NCBI GenBank assembly: GCA_016873355.1
Contig: VGXK01000013.1
Coordinates: forward strand, 1 to 14,679
Origin: Phycisphaerae bacterium
GTDB lineage: Bacteria; Planctomycetota; Phycisphaerae; Phycisphaerales; SM1A02
Direction: 5' to 3'
DNA: 14,679 nt
Numbering within the stretch: position 1 is the first letter of the stretch; each line of letters starts with the position of its first letter. Positions 7,109 to 14,666 of this stretch are shown here, piece after piece. The notes under the pieces are model-generated. The model saw nothing but the letters and a program-made list of their open reading frames with translations. It made no database searches and was not told the origin of the DNA. Position numbers and translations under genes: made by a program.

Positions 7109-10100
7109 ATGCATCGATCACTCGTCTCCCGCGCGCTGCTCGTCGCCTCGATCCCGGGCGCGCTCTTCGCATCGATTGCGGCGTCGGCGCCCCAGGCCGA
7201 GCCGCCGCGCGGGTGCGTCGGACACGCGGCGCTGCACGGCGATCGACTCGTCTTCGAGAGCGCCGGCGATCTCTGGACGGCGCGAGTGCCGCCTGCCGTC
7301 GGTGCGAGCGCCGATCGAGCGGGCGCGGGCTCCAGCGCGAGCGCGGGCTCGGGTGCGCCGATCGAATCGTGGCGACTCACGCGCGGCGCAGGAAGCGAGC
7401 GTTGGCCGACCATTTCTCCCGACGGCACGCTCGTGGCGTTCGCCGGCGAGTACGACGGCAATCCCGAGGTCTACGTGATGCCGGTCTCGGGTGGCACGCC
7501 GCGCCGCCTCACGTTTCATCCCGGGCGAGACGTTCCGCTCGGCTGGACGCCCGACGGCCGCGAGGTGATCTTCCGTTCCACGCGCGACACGCCGTTCGAT
7601 CGCTGGCAGCTCTGGAGGGTTCCGGTCGACGGCGGCGCAGCGACCGCCGAGCCCTTCGGTGATTGCTCTCTCGCGTCGATCGATCCCGCGACCGGCCGCA
7701 TCGCGTTCACGCGCTGGAGCAACGAGAACTGGAACTGGCGCGGATATCGCGGCGGGACCGCGCCCGATCTCTGGATCGCATCGCCGGACCGCACGTCCTT
7801 CACGAACATCACGAAGTCCGACGCGAACGAGCTCTTCCCGGTGTGGGTCGGCGGGCGCGTCGTCTTCCTCTCGGACGAGCACGGGCGCTCGGGAATCGTC
7901 TCGACGAACGCCGACGGCGGCGATCGGCGCGTGCTGCTGCCGGGAGCGGGACCCGACGGATTCGATGTGCGCCGGTTGAGCGCGGACGCGGCGCTGAACG
8001 CCACGCGCGTGGTCTTCTCGCGCGGATGCGACGCGGGCATTCTCGACGCCGCCGTCGGATCCGTGCGAATGCTCGATCTTCGCCTGGTCGGTGATCGTCT
8101 CGACGAGCGCGAGCGACTCGTCGATCCGCTCGAGGCGATCACGAGACTCACCGTGTCGCCGGACGGATCCTCGATGGGCATCGAGACGCGCGGCGAGATC
8201 CTCATCGGGCCGATCGGCGATCCCAAGGCGGGACGCTCGCAGCGCTGGCGGCAACTTCCGGGCGACAGCGCCGTGCGCGACTCGGGCGTGGCGTGGATCT
8301 CTCCGGAGAAGATCCTCTTCGTCAGTTCGAAGGACGGCGTGCCGAGTCTCGTGGAGCTGCCGCTCGGCGCGAAGGAGGGCGAGACGATCGGCGAGTCGCG
8401 CCGAATCGAGCTCGAGCCTCGCGAGTGGATCTTCTCCCCGCAGGTTTCGCCGGACGGGTCGCGCGCCGCGTACTCGGACAAGAGCCTGCATCTGCATCTG
8501 GTCGAACTTGCCGGAGACATGGGCGGTCGCCGCGATCGCATCGTCGCCAGCGCGACGGCCGGCGAGATCACCGACTACCGCTTCTCGCCCGACGGGAAGT
8601 TCCTGGCGTGGGAGGAGCCGCGCCGCATCGGACTCCCGCAGATCAAGGTCCTTTCGATCGCGGACGGCTCGATCACCACGATCGGCGACGGCATGAGCGC
8701 CGACACGTCGCCGCGCTGGGATCCGGCGGGCATGTACCTCTACTTCCTCTCGCGACGGAACATCGATCCGCTGCTCGACACCTTCGACTTCAACTTCATC
8801 TCGTACGGCCCGACCGTGGTGTGCGTGCTGCCGCTCGACTCGTCCACGCCGCCGCCGATTCGCGCGATCGCCGCCGCGGCGGGCATGGACCTCGAGAAGT
8901 GGGCCAAGCAGGGCACGCCGTCGTCGCCGGACGAGAAGGACGCGGACGGCGACGCGAGCGGCGCGAGCGAAGGCGACGGCAAGGGCGGCAGGGGCGCGAA
9001 GGACGAGCGCGACGGCGCTGCGGCGAACGCCGCGAAGCCCGCCGCCGACGAGCCCACGCTTCCCACCGTCTCGTTCGATCCCGTCGACACCGCGGCGCGG
9101 ATCCGGCGCCTGCCGATCGACCACGGCGAGCTCGACGATCTCGAAGCGATTCCCGGCGGCGTTCTCTATCTGCGCCGCAAGCCCCGCACGCTCAACGAGG
9201 AGATCTGGCCGCCGCCGCCGCTCGGTGTTCCGGGTGCCGTGCTGCATCGCATGAACCTGGTGGAAGACAAGGACGAGCCGCTGCTCGAGCACGAGGTCTC
9301 CGCGTACGCGGTGAGCCGAGACGGCTCGATGGTGGTCGCCGCGCAGGGCAAGATGCTCGTGTCGAAGGAAGTCGACGGCGGCGAGAAGAACGGAGAGCCG
9401 ATCGACCTCGAGGGCGTCAAGGTCGCGGTCGACGTGAGCGCCGAGTGGCGGCAGATCTTCGACGATGCGTGGCGCCTGCAGCGGGACTTCTTCTGGCGAA
9501 GCGACTACGGCGGCGTGGACTGGGAGGGCGTGCGCGCCAAGTACGCGGCGCTGCTTCCGCGGATCGGCACGCGCGCCGAGCTCAACGAACTCATCGGTCA
9601 GATGATGGGCGAGCTCGGCACGAGCCACCTCTACATCGGCGGCGGCGACGACTTCGCGAAGTCGAAGCCCGTGAGCGTGGGCGTGCTCGGCGTCGACCTC
9701 GAGCGTCGCGGCGAGGCGCTCGCGATCTCGCGCGTGCTGCCCGATTGCTCGGCGGGCGCCGAGCATGCGAGCCCGCTCGCGGCGCCGCATCTCGGCGTGA
9801 AGCCGGGCACGGTGCTCCGCGCGGTGAACGGCAGGCCGGTCGATCCCGCGCGGGATCCGGGCGAGCTGCTCGTCGGGCTCGGCGGGCGCACGGTGGAGCT
9901 CACGCTCGCCGACGACGCTCGCGGTACGAACGAGCGCCGCATCGAAATCGAGGCGCTCGAGGACGACACGGCGCTCCGCTATCAAGCCTGGGTGGCGGAG
10001 AATCGCCGCCGCGTGGCCGAGCGATCCGGCGGTCGACTCGGCTACCTCCATCTGCCCGACATGGATTCCGAAGGGCTGACCGAATTCGTGCGGCAGTTCT

Positions 10101-10639
10101 ATCCGCAGCTCGATCGCGAGGGACTCGTGATCGACGTGCGCGACAACGGCGGCGGCTTCGTGAGCCAGATGATCATCGAGCGGCTCGCGCGCCGCATCTG
10201 GGCGTGGATGATGCCGCGTCACGGCGCGCCCGAGACCTACCCGCAGCGCGTGATGGACGGGCCGATGGCCGTGATCGTCGATCAACACGCCGGAAGCGAC
10301 GGCGACATCTTCCCCGAGAGCTTCAAGCTGCGCGGCATCGGACCGCTCGTCGGCACGCGCACCTGGGGCGGCGTGATCGGCATCCGCATGGACAAGCCGT
10401 TCATCGACGGCGGCGTGGCGAGCCAGCCTGAGTTCGCGTGGTGGGAGCCGGTGCGCGGCTTCTCGCTCGAGAACACCGGCGTCACGCCGGATGTGGTGGT
10501 GGAGCTGACCCCGGAGGATCGCGCGGCGGACCGCGATCCTCAGCTCGATCGCACGATCGATCTTCTTCTCGAGCGACTGAAGGATCGCGCGCCGACTCCG
10601 AAGCCGCCGATTCCGTCGACGGCGTCGACTTCTCCCTGA
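7109..10639 (+). CDS. Exported Tricorn-family S41 protease (beta-propellers, PDZ, C-terminal protease core)
   Basis: The 1176-residue product follows the Tricorn plan. Residues 1-30 are a signal peptide. Two beta-propeller regions follow, at about 30-330 (TolB/WD-like blades such as WPTISPDGTLVAF and GWTPDGREVIFRS) and 330-690. Next come a helical C1 region (750-850), a PDZ domain (about 860-955) and the S41 core. Catalytic residues by family comparison are Ser839-His840 in GELGTSHLY, Ser1063-Asp1064 in AGSDGDIFPESFK, and Glu1121 in ENTGVTPDV. The His-Ser and Ser-Glu spacings (223 and 58) are close to archaeal Tricorn (219 and 58). An acidic, Gly/Ala-rich linker lies at about 605-650. ATG 7109 has GAGAGGAG just upstream. 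Archaeal Tricorn is cytosolic and trims proteasome products, but the signal peptide puts this one in the periplasm. The 3' end overlaps the convergent sigma gene. Confidence 0.93.
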   Translation: MHRSLVSRALLVASIPGALFASIAASAPQAEPPRGCVGHAALHGDRLVFESAGDLWTARVPPAVGASADRAGAGSSASAGSGAPIESWRLTRGAGSERWPTISPDGTLVAFAGEYDGNPEVYVMPVSGGTPRRLTFHPGRDVPLGWTPDGREVIFRSTRDTPFDRWQLWRVPVDGGAATAEPFGDCSLASIDPATGRIAFTRWSNENWNWRGYRGGTAPDLWIASPDRTSFTNITKSDANELFPVWVGGRVVFLSDEHGRSGIVSTNADGGDRRVLLPGAGPDGFDVRRLSADAALNATRVVFSRGCDAGILDAAVGSVRMLDLRLVGDRLDERERLVDPLEAITRLTVSPDGSSMGIETRGEILIGPIGDPKAGRSQRWRQLPGDSAVRDSGVAWISPEKILFVSSKDGVPSLVELPLGAKEGETIGESRRIELEPREWIFSPQVSPDGSRAAYSDKSLHLHLVELAGDMGGRRDRIVASATAGEITDYRFSPDGKFLAWEEPRRIGLPQIKVLSIADGSITTIGDGMSADTSPRWDPAGMYLYFLSRRNIDPLLDTFDFNFISYGPTVVCVLPLDSSTPPPIRAIAAAAGMDLEKWAKQGTPSSPDEKDADGDASGASEGDGKGGRGAKDERDGAAANAAKPAADEPTLPTVSFDPVDTAARIRRLPIDHGELDDLEAIPGGVLYLRRKPRTLNEEIWPPPPLGVPGAVLHRMNLVEDKDEPLLEHEVSAYAVSRDGSMVVAAQGKMLVSKEVDGGEKNGEPIDLEGVKVAVDVSAEWRQIFDDAWRLQRDFFWRSDYGGVDWEGVRAKYAALLPRIGTRAELNELIGQMMGELGTSHLYIGGGDDFAKSKPVSVGVLGVDLERRGEALAISRVLPDCSAGAEHASPLAAPHLGVKPGTVLRAVNGRPVDPARDPGELLVGLGGRTVELTLADDARGTNERRIEIEALEDDTALRYQAWVAENRRRVAERSGGRLGYLHLPDMDSEGLTEFVRQFYPQLDREGLVIDVRDNGGGFVSQMIIERLARRIWAWMMPRHGAPETYPQRVMDGPMAVIVDQHAGSDGDIFPESFKLRGIGPLVGTRTWGGVIGIRMDKPFIDGGVASQPEFAWWEPVRGFSLENTGVTPDVVVELTPEDRAADRDPQLDRTIDLLLERLKDRAPTPKPPIPSTASTSP

Positions 10640-11147
10640 GTCGGCGCATGAGGCGATGCCAGCGCTTCCGCGCGGTCTCCGCGGGAACGCCCAGGTGCTC
10701 GCTGATCTGCGCCCAGGAGAGTCCCTGCTTCCAGAGCAGCACGAGCTCCCATTCCTCCGGCGCCAGCCCGCGCGACCACTCCTCCGGAAGTCCGCCCCGC
10801 TCCGCGGGGTCGCGAGAATGCACGGACTCGGTCTCGCGGCGTCGACGCCGGATCTCGCCGCGCACCTTCTCCGCGTAGACCTCGCGCAGGATGTGCTGGA
10901 GCAGGCCGAGGTCGGAGTCGCCGCCGAGCGACACGCCGCGGCCGCCGAGCAGCCGGCGGATGCTCGTGGCCACCAGGTCGTGCGTCTCGAATCCGAGCGG
11001 ACCGTGCCGCCGAAGCAGCGCCCGCGCGATCGACTCGAGCGACGGCTGCCAGAGGCGCAGCAGCGACGCAAGCGCCTCCTGATCGCCGGCGCGGGCGCGG
11101 CGCACGAGTTCCGCCTCGCGCCGCGGATCGGGCGAGCGCTGCGTCAC
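10482..11147 (-). CDS. ECF-type RNA polymerase sigma factor
   Basis: The 221-residue product has a sigma region 2 (about 14-70: ELVRRARAGDQEALASLL, then FETHDLVATSIRRLL) and a sigma region 4 helix-turn-helix (about 130-172: LAPEEWELVLLWKQGLSWAQISEHLGV, split here by family motif, then ETARKRWHRLMRRL). It would direct RNA polymerase to a specific promoter set. The start is GTG 11147, overlapping the kinase stop by four bases (GTGA), with GGAGG about 10 nt upstream, so translation is probably coupled to the kinase. No anti-sigma gene is adjacent; the kinase takes that place, as in kinase-linked ECF groups of planctomycetes. Residues from about 170 on lie antisense to the protease gene and form an unconserved, charged then Pro-rich tail. 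Confidence 0.88.
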   Translation of the reverse strand: MTQRSPDPRREAELVRRARAGDQEALASLLRLWQPSLESIARALLRRHGPLGFETHDLVATSIRRLLGGRGVSLGGDSDLGLLQHILREVYAEKVRGEIRRRRRETESVHSRDPAERGGLPEEWSRGLAPEEWELVLLWKQGLSWAQISEHLGVPAETARKRWHRLMRRLREKSTPSTESAASESARDPSVAREEDRSCDRAEDRGPPRDPPGSAPPPHPA

Positions 11148-13072
11148 GGCGAGGTCGCCTCCGCAAGCCGTGCGAGCATCGATTCGGCGATGTCCGCGAT
11201 GCGCGGCGCGCGTTCGCGCGACTGCGTGCGAATCCGCTCGAGCGTCCCGCTCCAGGCCGCGGCGATCTCGGTCGGAGCACGGGAATCGGCCCCCGCCTCG
11301 GCGAGCATCGCGATCGATTCCGCCATCTCGCGCACGGGATCGTCGGCGGCGAATCGCTCGCGCCACCACGGCAGCGCGGCCGCCATTCGTCCGCGCGCCT
11401 CCTTGTAGGAGCGATGGTCGAGCTGCTCGATCGCCAGGCAGAGTTCCGCGAGCCGCGGCTCGAGTCGATCGAGATCGCCGCGCTGCTCGGCGCCGGTCAC
11501 GATCTCCTGCCATGCGGCCCGCTGCGCGCCGAGCGCCCGCGAATGCAGCGCGGGCGCGTTGATGCCGCTGGCGCCGACGAGCCATTGGAGCGCGAGCACC
11601 TGCGGCGCCGCCGAGAGTCCGTCGCTCCGCGCGAGCGAATCGAGCCGATCCACGTAGCCGCTGAGCGCGGCGACGGCGCGAAGGCGTCGCGCCTCCTCGA
11701 GCAGCCGCTCGGCGCGGTGGCGCGCCTCGACGAGCCGCGCGTCCATCCACGACCAGCCGAGCAGCAGCAGCGCCACGACCGCGGCGGTCGCGAGCGCCCA
11801 GGTGACGGGATCGCGCCGGATCGACAATCGCACGGACGAAAGGGGCGACGGCGCCTCGATCGAGAGCGGACGATGCACGAGCCACGCCGCGAGGTCGGCG
11901 GCGAAGTCACGCGCCAGTCCGTAGCGGCGCTGCGGGTCGCGCGACATCGCGTGCAGCCAGATCGATTCGAGCCGATCGGAGTCGCCCGGCGCAAGCCGCG
12001 GAGCACCGAGCTCGTCGAGTTCGTCCATGCACCAGCGCAGCACGGCGCCGAGGGAGTAGAGGTCCGCGCCGATCGTCGGCGGGCCTCCCGCGAGCACTTC
12101 GGGAGCGGCGAAGAACGGCGTCGTAGCCACGGGCTCGGCGGCGCCGCCGCCGGCGGGCGTGGCGGCGCCACCGGCGGGCGTGGCGGCGCCGAAGTCGCAG
12201 AGCCGGGCGAGTCCGTTCGAGTCCACGAGAATGTTCGCCGGCTTCACGTCCATGTGGATGATGCCGGCGGAGTGGACGGCGCTGAGCGCATCCGCCATCT
12301 GCCGAAGCACTTCCACCGCGCCGCCCCGGCCGAGCGCCGAGAGCGTCGACGGATCCTCGAGCGATCGAGCCGGAACGAACTCCGAGACGACGAACCCGAA
12401 GCGGTCGGGCGACACGCCCCAGTCAAGCCATCGCACCACGCCCGGATGCTGCACCCGACTGCCTCGCCGCGCCTCCGCGTCGACGCGATCGGCGAGCGCC
12501 GGCGCCAGGACCTTCACCACGACCCGGTGCTCGTGACCGTCCTCGCTGTAGCGGCGGTCGATCGCGTCGTAGGCGACGCCGCTCGAGCCCTCGCCGAGCA
12601 CGCGGCGCAGATGAAAGCGCAGTTCGCCGCGGCGCAGCATCGGACCGAAGTCGGACGGCGCCGCGGGAAACGGCGGTGCATCGCGCCGCGCCGAGTCGTC
12701 GAGCTGCGCGACGCCGTCGAGCACCGCGCGAACGAGCCGGAAGCGCGTGACGGCGGCCGAGAACTCCGGGCCGCGCTGTCCCAGTTCGCGGCATGCCTCG
12801 TGGAAGCGCGCGTCGTCGCGCTGCTCACCGAGCACGGCGGTCACGATCGAATCGAGCGCCGCGGCGTCGGTTCCGCCGGGCGGAAGGAACGGCGTCCAGC
12901 GTTCGGTGTCGCACGGGCGCCCGAGCAGCCGTCGCGCCTCGGCGTCGTCGGCGATCTCGTCGCAGAGGTCCGACACTCCCGCGTCTCGAAGCGCGCGCTG
13001 CACGATCGGGAACGGCGGCTCCCCGGCGGTACGCCGATAGAGCGCCATGATCTGCGCCACGCGGGAGTGCAT
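11144..13072 (-). CDS. Hanks-type Ser/Thr protein kinase with one transmembrane segment
   Basis: The 642-residue product has an unrecognised N-terminal region (1-150), then a kinase domain at about 154-400: glycine loop GEGSSG (160-165), Lys187 in VVVKVL, catalytic loop HMDVKPAN (Asp275, Lys277, Asn280), DFG (293-295), APE (323-325) and Asp337 in DLYSLG. A single membrane helix lies at about 425-443, with a helical, coiled-coil-prone C-terminal part (444-642) likely outside the cytoplasm. The catalytic residues are intact, but HMD replaces HRD, so it is a non-RD kinase. The activation segment is Ala/Gly/Pro-rich with a tandem 7-residue repeat. ATG 13072 is preferred over TTG 13090, which falls within the promoter spacer; no ribosome site is visible. 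It is the first gene of a kinase-sigma unit, so phosphorylation of the sigma factor is a reasonable inference. Confidence 0.9.
   Translation of the reverse strand: MHSRVAQIMALYRRTAGEPPFPIVQRALRDAGVSDLCDEIADDAEARRLLGRPCDTERWTPFLPPGGTDAAALDSIVTAVLGEQRDDARFHEACRELGQRGPEFSAAVTRFRLVRAVLDGVAQLDDSARRDAPPFPAAPSDFGPMLRRGELRFHLRRVLGEGSSGVAYDAIDRRYSEDGHEHRVVVKVLAPALADRVDAEARRGSRVQHPGVVRWLDWGVSPDRFGFVVSEFVPARSLEDPSTLSALGRGGAVEVLRQMADALSAVHSAGIIHMDVKPANILVDSNGLARLCDFGAATPAGGAATPAGGGAAEPVATTPFFAAPEVLAGGPPTIGADLYSLGAVLRWCMDELDELGAPRLAPGDSDRLESIWLHAMSRDPQRRYGLARDFAADLAAWLVHRPLSIEAPSPLSSVRLSIRRDPVTWALATAAVVALLLLGWSWMDARLVEARHRAERLLEEARRLRAVAALSGYVDRLDSLARSDGLSAAPQVLALQWLVGASGINAPALHSRALGAQRAAWQEIVTGAEQRGDLDRLEPRLAELCLAIEQLDHRSYKEARGRMAAALPWWRERFAADDPVREMAESIAMLAEAGADSRAPTEIAAAWSGTLERIRTQSRERAPRIADIAESMLARLAEATSP
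12150..12190. repeat. 21-bp tandem repeat in the kinase activation segment
   Basis: Positions 12150-12170 and 12171-12190 carry the same CCGGCGGGCG-TGGCGGCGCC unit, identical over 20 bases, in frame with the kinase. The repeat encodes AATPAGG twice between DFG (293-295) and APE (323-325), lengthening the activation segment. Confidence 0.9.
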
Positions 13073-13080
13073 CGGCGCCC

Positions 13081-13109
13081 ATCGTGCCAAGCGTGCCGAA
13101 GGCGGTCAA
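13081..13109 (-). promoter_or_regulatory. Predicted promoter of the kinase-sigma unit, near-leaderless
   Basis: On the minus strand TTGACC (13109-13104) is followed after 17 bp by CACGAT (13086-13081). Only 8 nt separate the -10 from ATG 13072, so the transcript would start at or next to the start codon. The -35 is strong (5/6) and the -10 is weak (3/6). The lack of a ribosome site fits a leaderless message. Confidence 0.45.
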
Positions 13110-13127
13110 TCGTCGCGTCTTCCTGCC

Positions 13128-13147
13128 GCCGGAAACGCGGTTCCGGC
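13128..13147. promoter_or_regulatory. Inverted repeat upstream of the kinase promoter
   Basis: Perfect 7-bp arms GCCGGAA and TTCCGGC around ACGCGG, 19 bp upstream of the kinase -35 box in the divergent intergenic region. It is a possible operator; nothing in the sequence names the factor. Confidence 0.35.
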
Positions 13148-13165
13148 CCTCAACCTCAGTAATCT

Positions 13166-13183
13166 CGGGACTTTTGTGTCCCG
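13166..13183. promoter_or_regulatory. Small hairpin upstream of the secreted gene pair
   Basis: CGGGAC and GTCCCG pair perfectly around TTTTGT, about 82 bp before ATG 13266. It may be a leader hairpin of the secreted-gene transcript or a second operator in this 193-bp divergent region. A weaker pairing (GGTCC with GGACC) lies nearer the gene, around 13222-13239. Confidence 0.35.
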
Positions 13184-13265
13184 TCTCGCTCCGCGGCGTC
13201 GGTTGCACTGCGGAGAGGGTGGGTCCTTCGTGACGGACCTCTTCTCAAACGCAAGGAGTTCCAAC

Positions 13266-13913
13266 ATGGGAGTCACTCGTCGTGCTGCGCGGGTGTGCTT
13301 CGCCGCGCTGCTGATCGGCGCCGGCGCCGCCGCCGTCGCCGCCAAGCCGTCGGGCCAGGGCCCGCCGGCGATGGTCGAGATCGTGCCGGGAGATCCGCGC
13401 CTCGATCTCGAATGGGCGCTCGTCCAGTCCGGAATGCCGGTCGACGAAGCGAAACGCGTCAGCGTGCTGCTCGTCGACCAGGTCGATCCGAGGGCCGAAC
13501 GCGAGATCGTCAACAACCTCTGGAGCGCCGAGCTCTGGTGGCACGATCCGAGCGCCGACGCGAAGTCCGGCGATCGGATCCGGATGATGCGCACGTTCCT
13601 TTCGTTCCGCACCGGGGCCACGCTCTGGAAGTTGTCGATGGCCGCGGGCGAGGACTGCCCGATCGGCTCGCAGCGCTTCTTCCCGATGCGCGTCGCGTCG
13701 TCGCGCGTGCCTCCGATCCCGAACGGCACGACCGTGCTCGTGCGGCTGAGCGAGCTGCGCCAGTGCGGCAAGGGTGCCGGCGCCGACGATCGCGACCTGG
13801 AGCCCATCGGACCGGAGTCGAAGCACGGGCGCACGCTCGTGCTCTGCGAGCCGGTCACGGAGGACCCGGAGTCGGGACTCGAAGTGCCCACCGAGTTTGC
13901 GGTTCAGAAGTGA
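13266..13913 (+). CDS. Secreted protein of unknown function (first of a tandem pair)
   Basis: I do not recognise a named family. The 215-residue product has a signal peptide (1-26, cleavage after AVAA) and a mature part with three cysteines (131, 167, 194). ATG 13266 is set by AAGGAG 7 nt upstream; the frame is open further left to 13047 but that part has no start with a ribosome site. Residues 54-92 (ending AELWW) align without gaps to residues 49-87 of the next gene's product (ending VTLWW), and AGEDCPIGSQRFF resembles AGNDCQDALCPPGTRRYY there, so the two look like distant paralogues. The genes are 49 bp apart and probably co-transcribed, divergent from the kinase-sigma unit. Confidence 0.8.
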   Translation: MGVTRRAARVCFAALLIGAGAAAVAAKPSGQGPPAMVEIVPGDPRLDLEWALVQSGMPVDEAKRVSVLLVDQVDPRAEREIVNNLWSAELWWHDPSADAKSGDRIRMMRTFLSFRTGATLWKLSMAAGEDCPIGSQRFFPMRVASSRVPPIPNGTTVLVRLSELRQCGKGAGADDRDLEPIGPESKHGRTLVLCEPVTEDPESGLEVPTEFAVQK

Positions 13914-13962
13914 TTCGCGGCGCGGCTTCGGTCGCGCTCGCTTCCAACAGGCAAGGAGCGGT

Positions 13963-14574
13963 ATGTCCATGTGGTGTTTCAGTTCAGTTCGTGGTGCGTT
14001 GATGGTCATCGTGGCGGCAGCGACATTCGGTACGACGGCGACGGCGCAGAGCACGCACACCGTGCTCGCATCGAGCGACGTGCGCGTCTCGATCACGGAA
14101 GGCATGCAGAGTCTTGGATTCGAACTCCAGGACGCGCACGACTTCGCGGTGCTCGCCACCGAAGGCGTCGACCTCCAGTACGAGGAGGACGTGTGCCTCA
14201 CCTACCTCGTCACGCTCTGGTGGTGCGATCAGGACGGCGGCACCGAGACGATGAAGTCGACGAAGGTGCGGTTGAGCGACTCCTGCTTCGGCGGCTTCTT
14301 CCCCGCCGGCAACGACTGCCAGGATGCGCTCTGCCCGCCCGGCACGCGGCGCTACTACGCGCTCGAGACCGGTGACGGATTCTGCTTCGGCACTCCGGCA
14401 GGGTCGTGCGTGCACATGGAGGTCTCGGGACCGGTCGAGTCGAGCTGCGACGGCCTGCTGTCGTGTTCCTGCCTCGCGCTCGAGCAGAACACCTGCGAGC
14501 AGGCCATCAAGTGCGTGCCGGTCGTCGGCGATCCGGCGAACGCCACGCCCGAGTCGTGCCCGGCCTGCGACTAG
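13963..14574 (+). CDS. Secreted cysteine-rich protein of unknown function (second of a tandem pair)
   Basis: The 203-residue product has a signal peptide (1-28, cleavage after TATA) and 14 cysteines in the mature part (78 to 202), so it is probably a disulfide-bonded exported protein. Several cysteines are clustered near the C-terminus (162, 168, 170, 178, 184, 199, 202). AAGGAG at 13953-13958 serves ATG 13963; ATG 13969, two codons later, is also possible. No family is recognised. The region 49-136 resembles residues 54-142 of the preceding gene's product (shared QS, E.V and LWW, then the AG-DC motif), but most cysteines are absent there, implying strong divergence after duplication. Confidence 0.8.
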   Translation: MSMWCFSSVRGALMVIVAAATFGTTATAQSTHTVLASSDVRVSITEGMQSLGFELQDAHDFAVLATEGVDLQYEEDVCLTYLVTLWWCDQDGGTETMKSTKVRLSDSCFGGFFPAGNDCQDALCPPGTRRYYALETGDGFCFGTPAGSCVHMEVSGPVESSCDGLLSCSCLALEQNTCEQAIKCVPVVGDPANATPESCPACD

Positions 14575-14594
14575 AGCGGTGACGACTCAGGCGT

Positions 14595-14666
14595 AGCGAG
14601 CTGGCGTTGGCGAGACGAGTGTGGCAAGGAGGGCGAAGCAGGCGGATCTTGAGGATCCGCCGATGG
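14595..14666 (-). repeat. Possible dispersed intergenic repeat, copy B, with an internal hairpin
   Basis: On the minus strand this stretch has the blocks CCATCGG, CGGCGGATCCTC-like and AGCTCGCT in the same order and at nearly the same length as 2809-2878. It contains a perfect 8-bp stem (GGCGGATC 14641-14648, GATCCGCC 14654-14661, loop TTGAG) with no T-tract. The stem lies 66 nt after the last stop codon and could also act as a 3'-end structure for the secreted pair. The rest of 14575-14679 shows no gene. Confidence 0.35.

Noticed and set aside
7118..11071. A 1317-codon open frame on the minus strand
   Set aside because: It is the antisense of the Tricorn-like gene, Arg/Ala/His-rich as expected in GC-rich DNA, with no family resemblance and no ribosome site.
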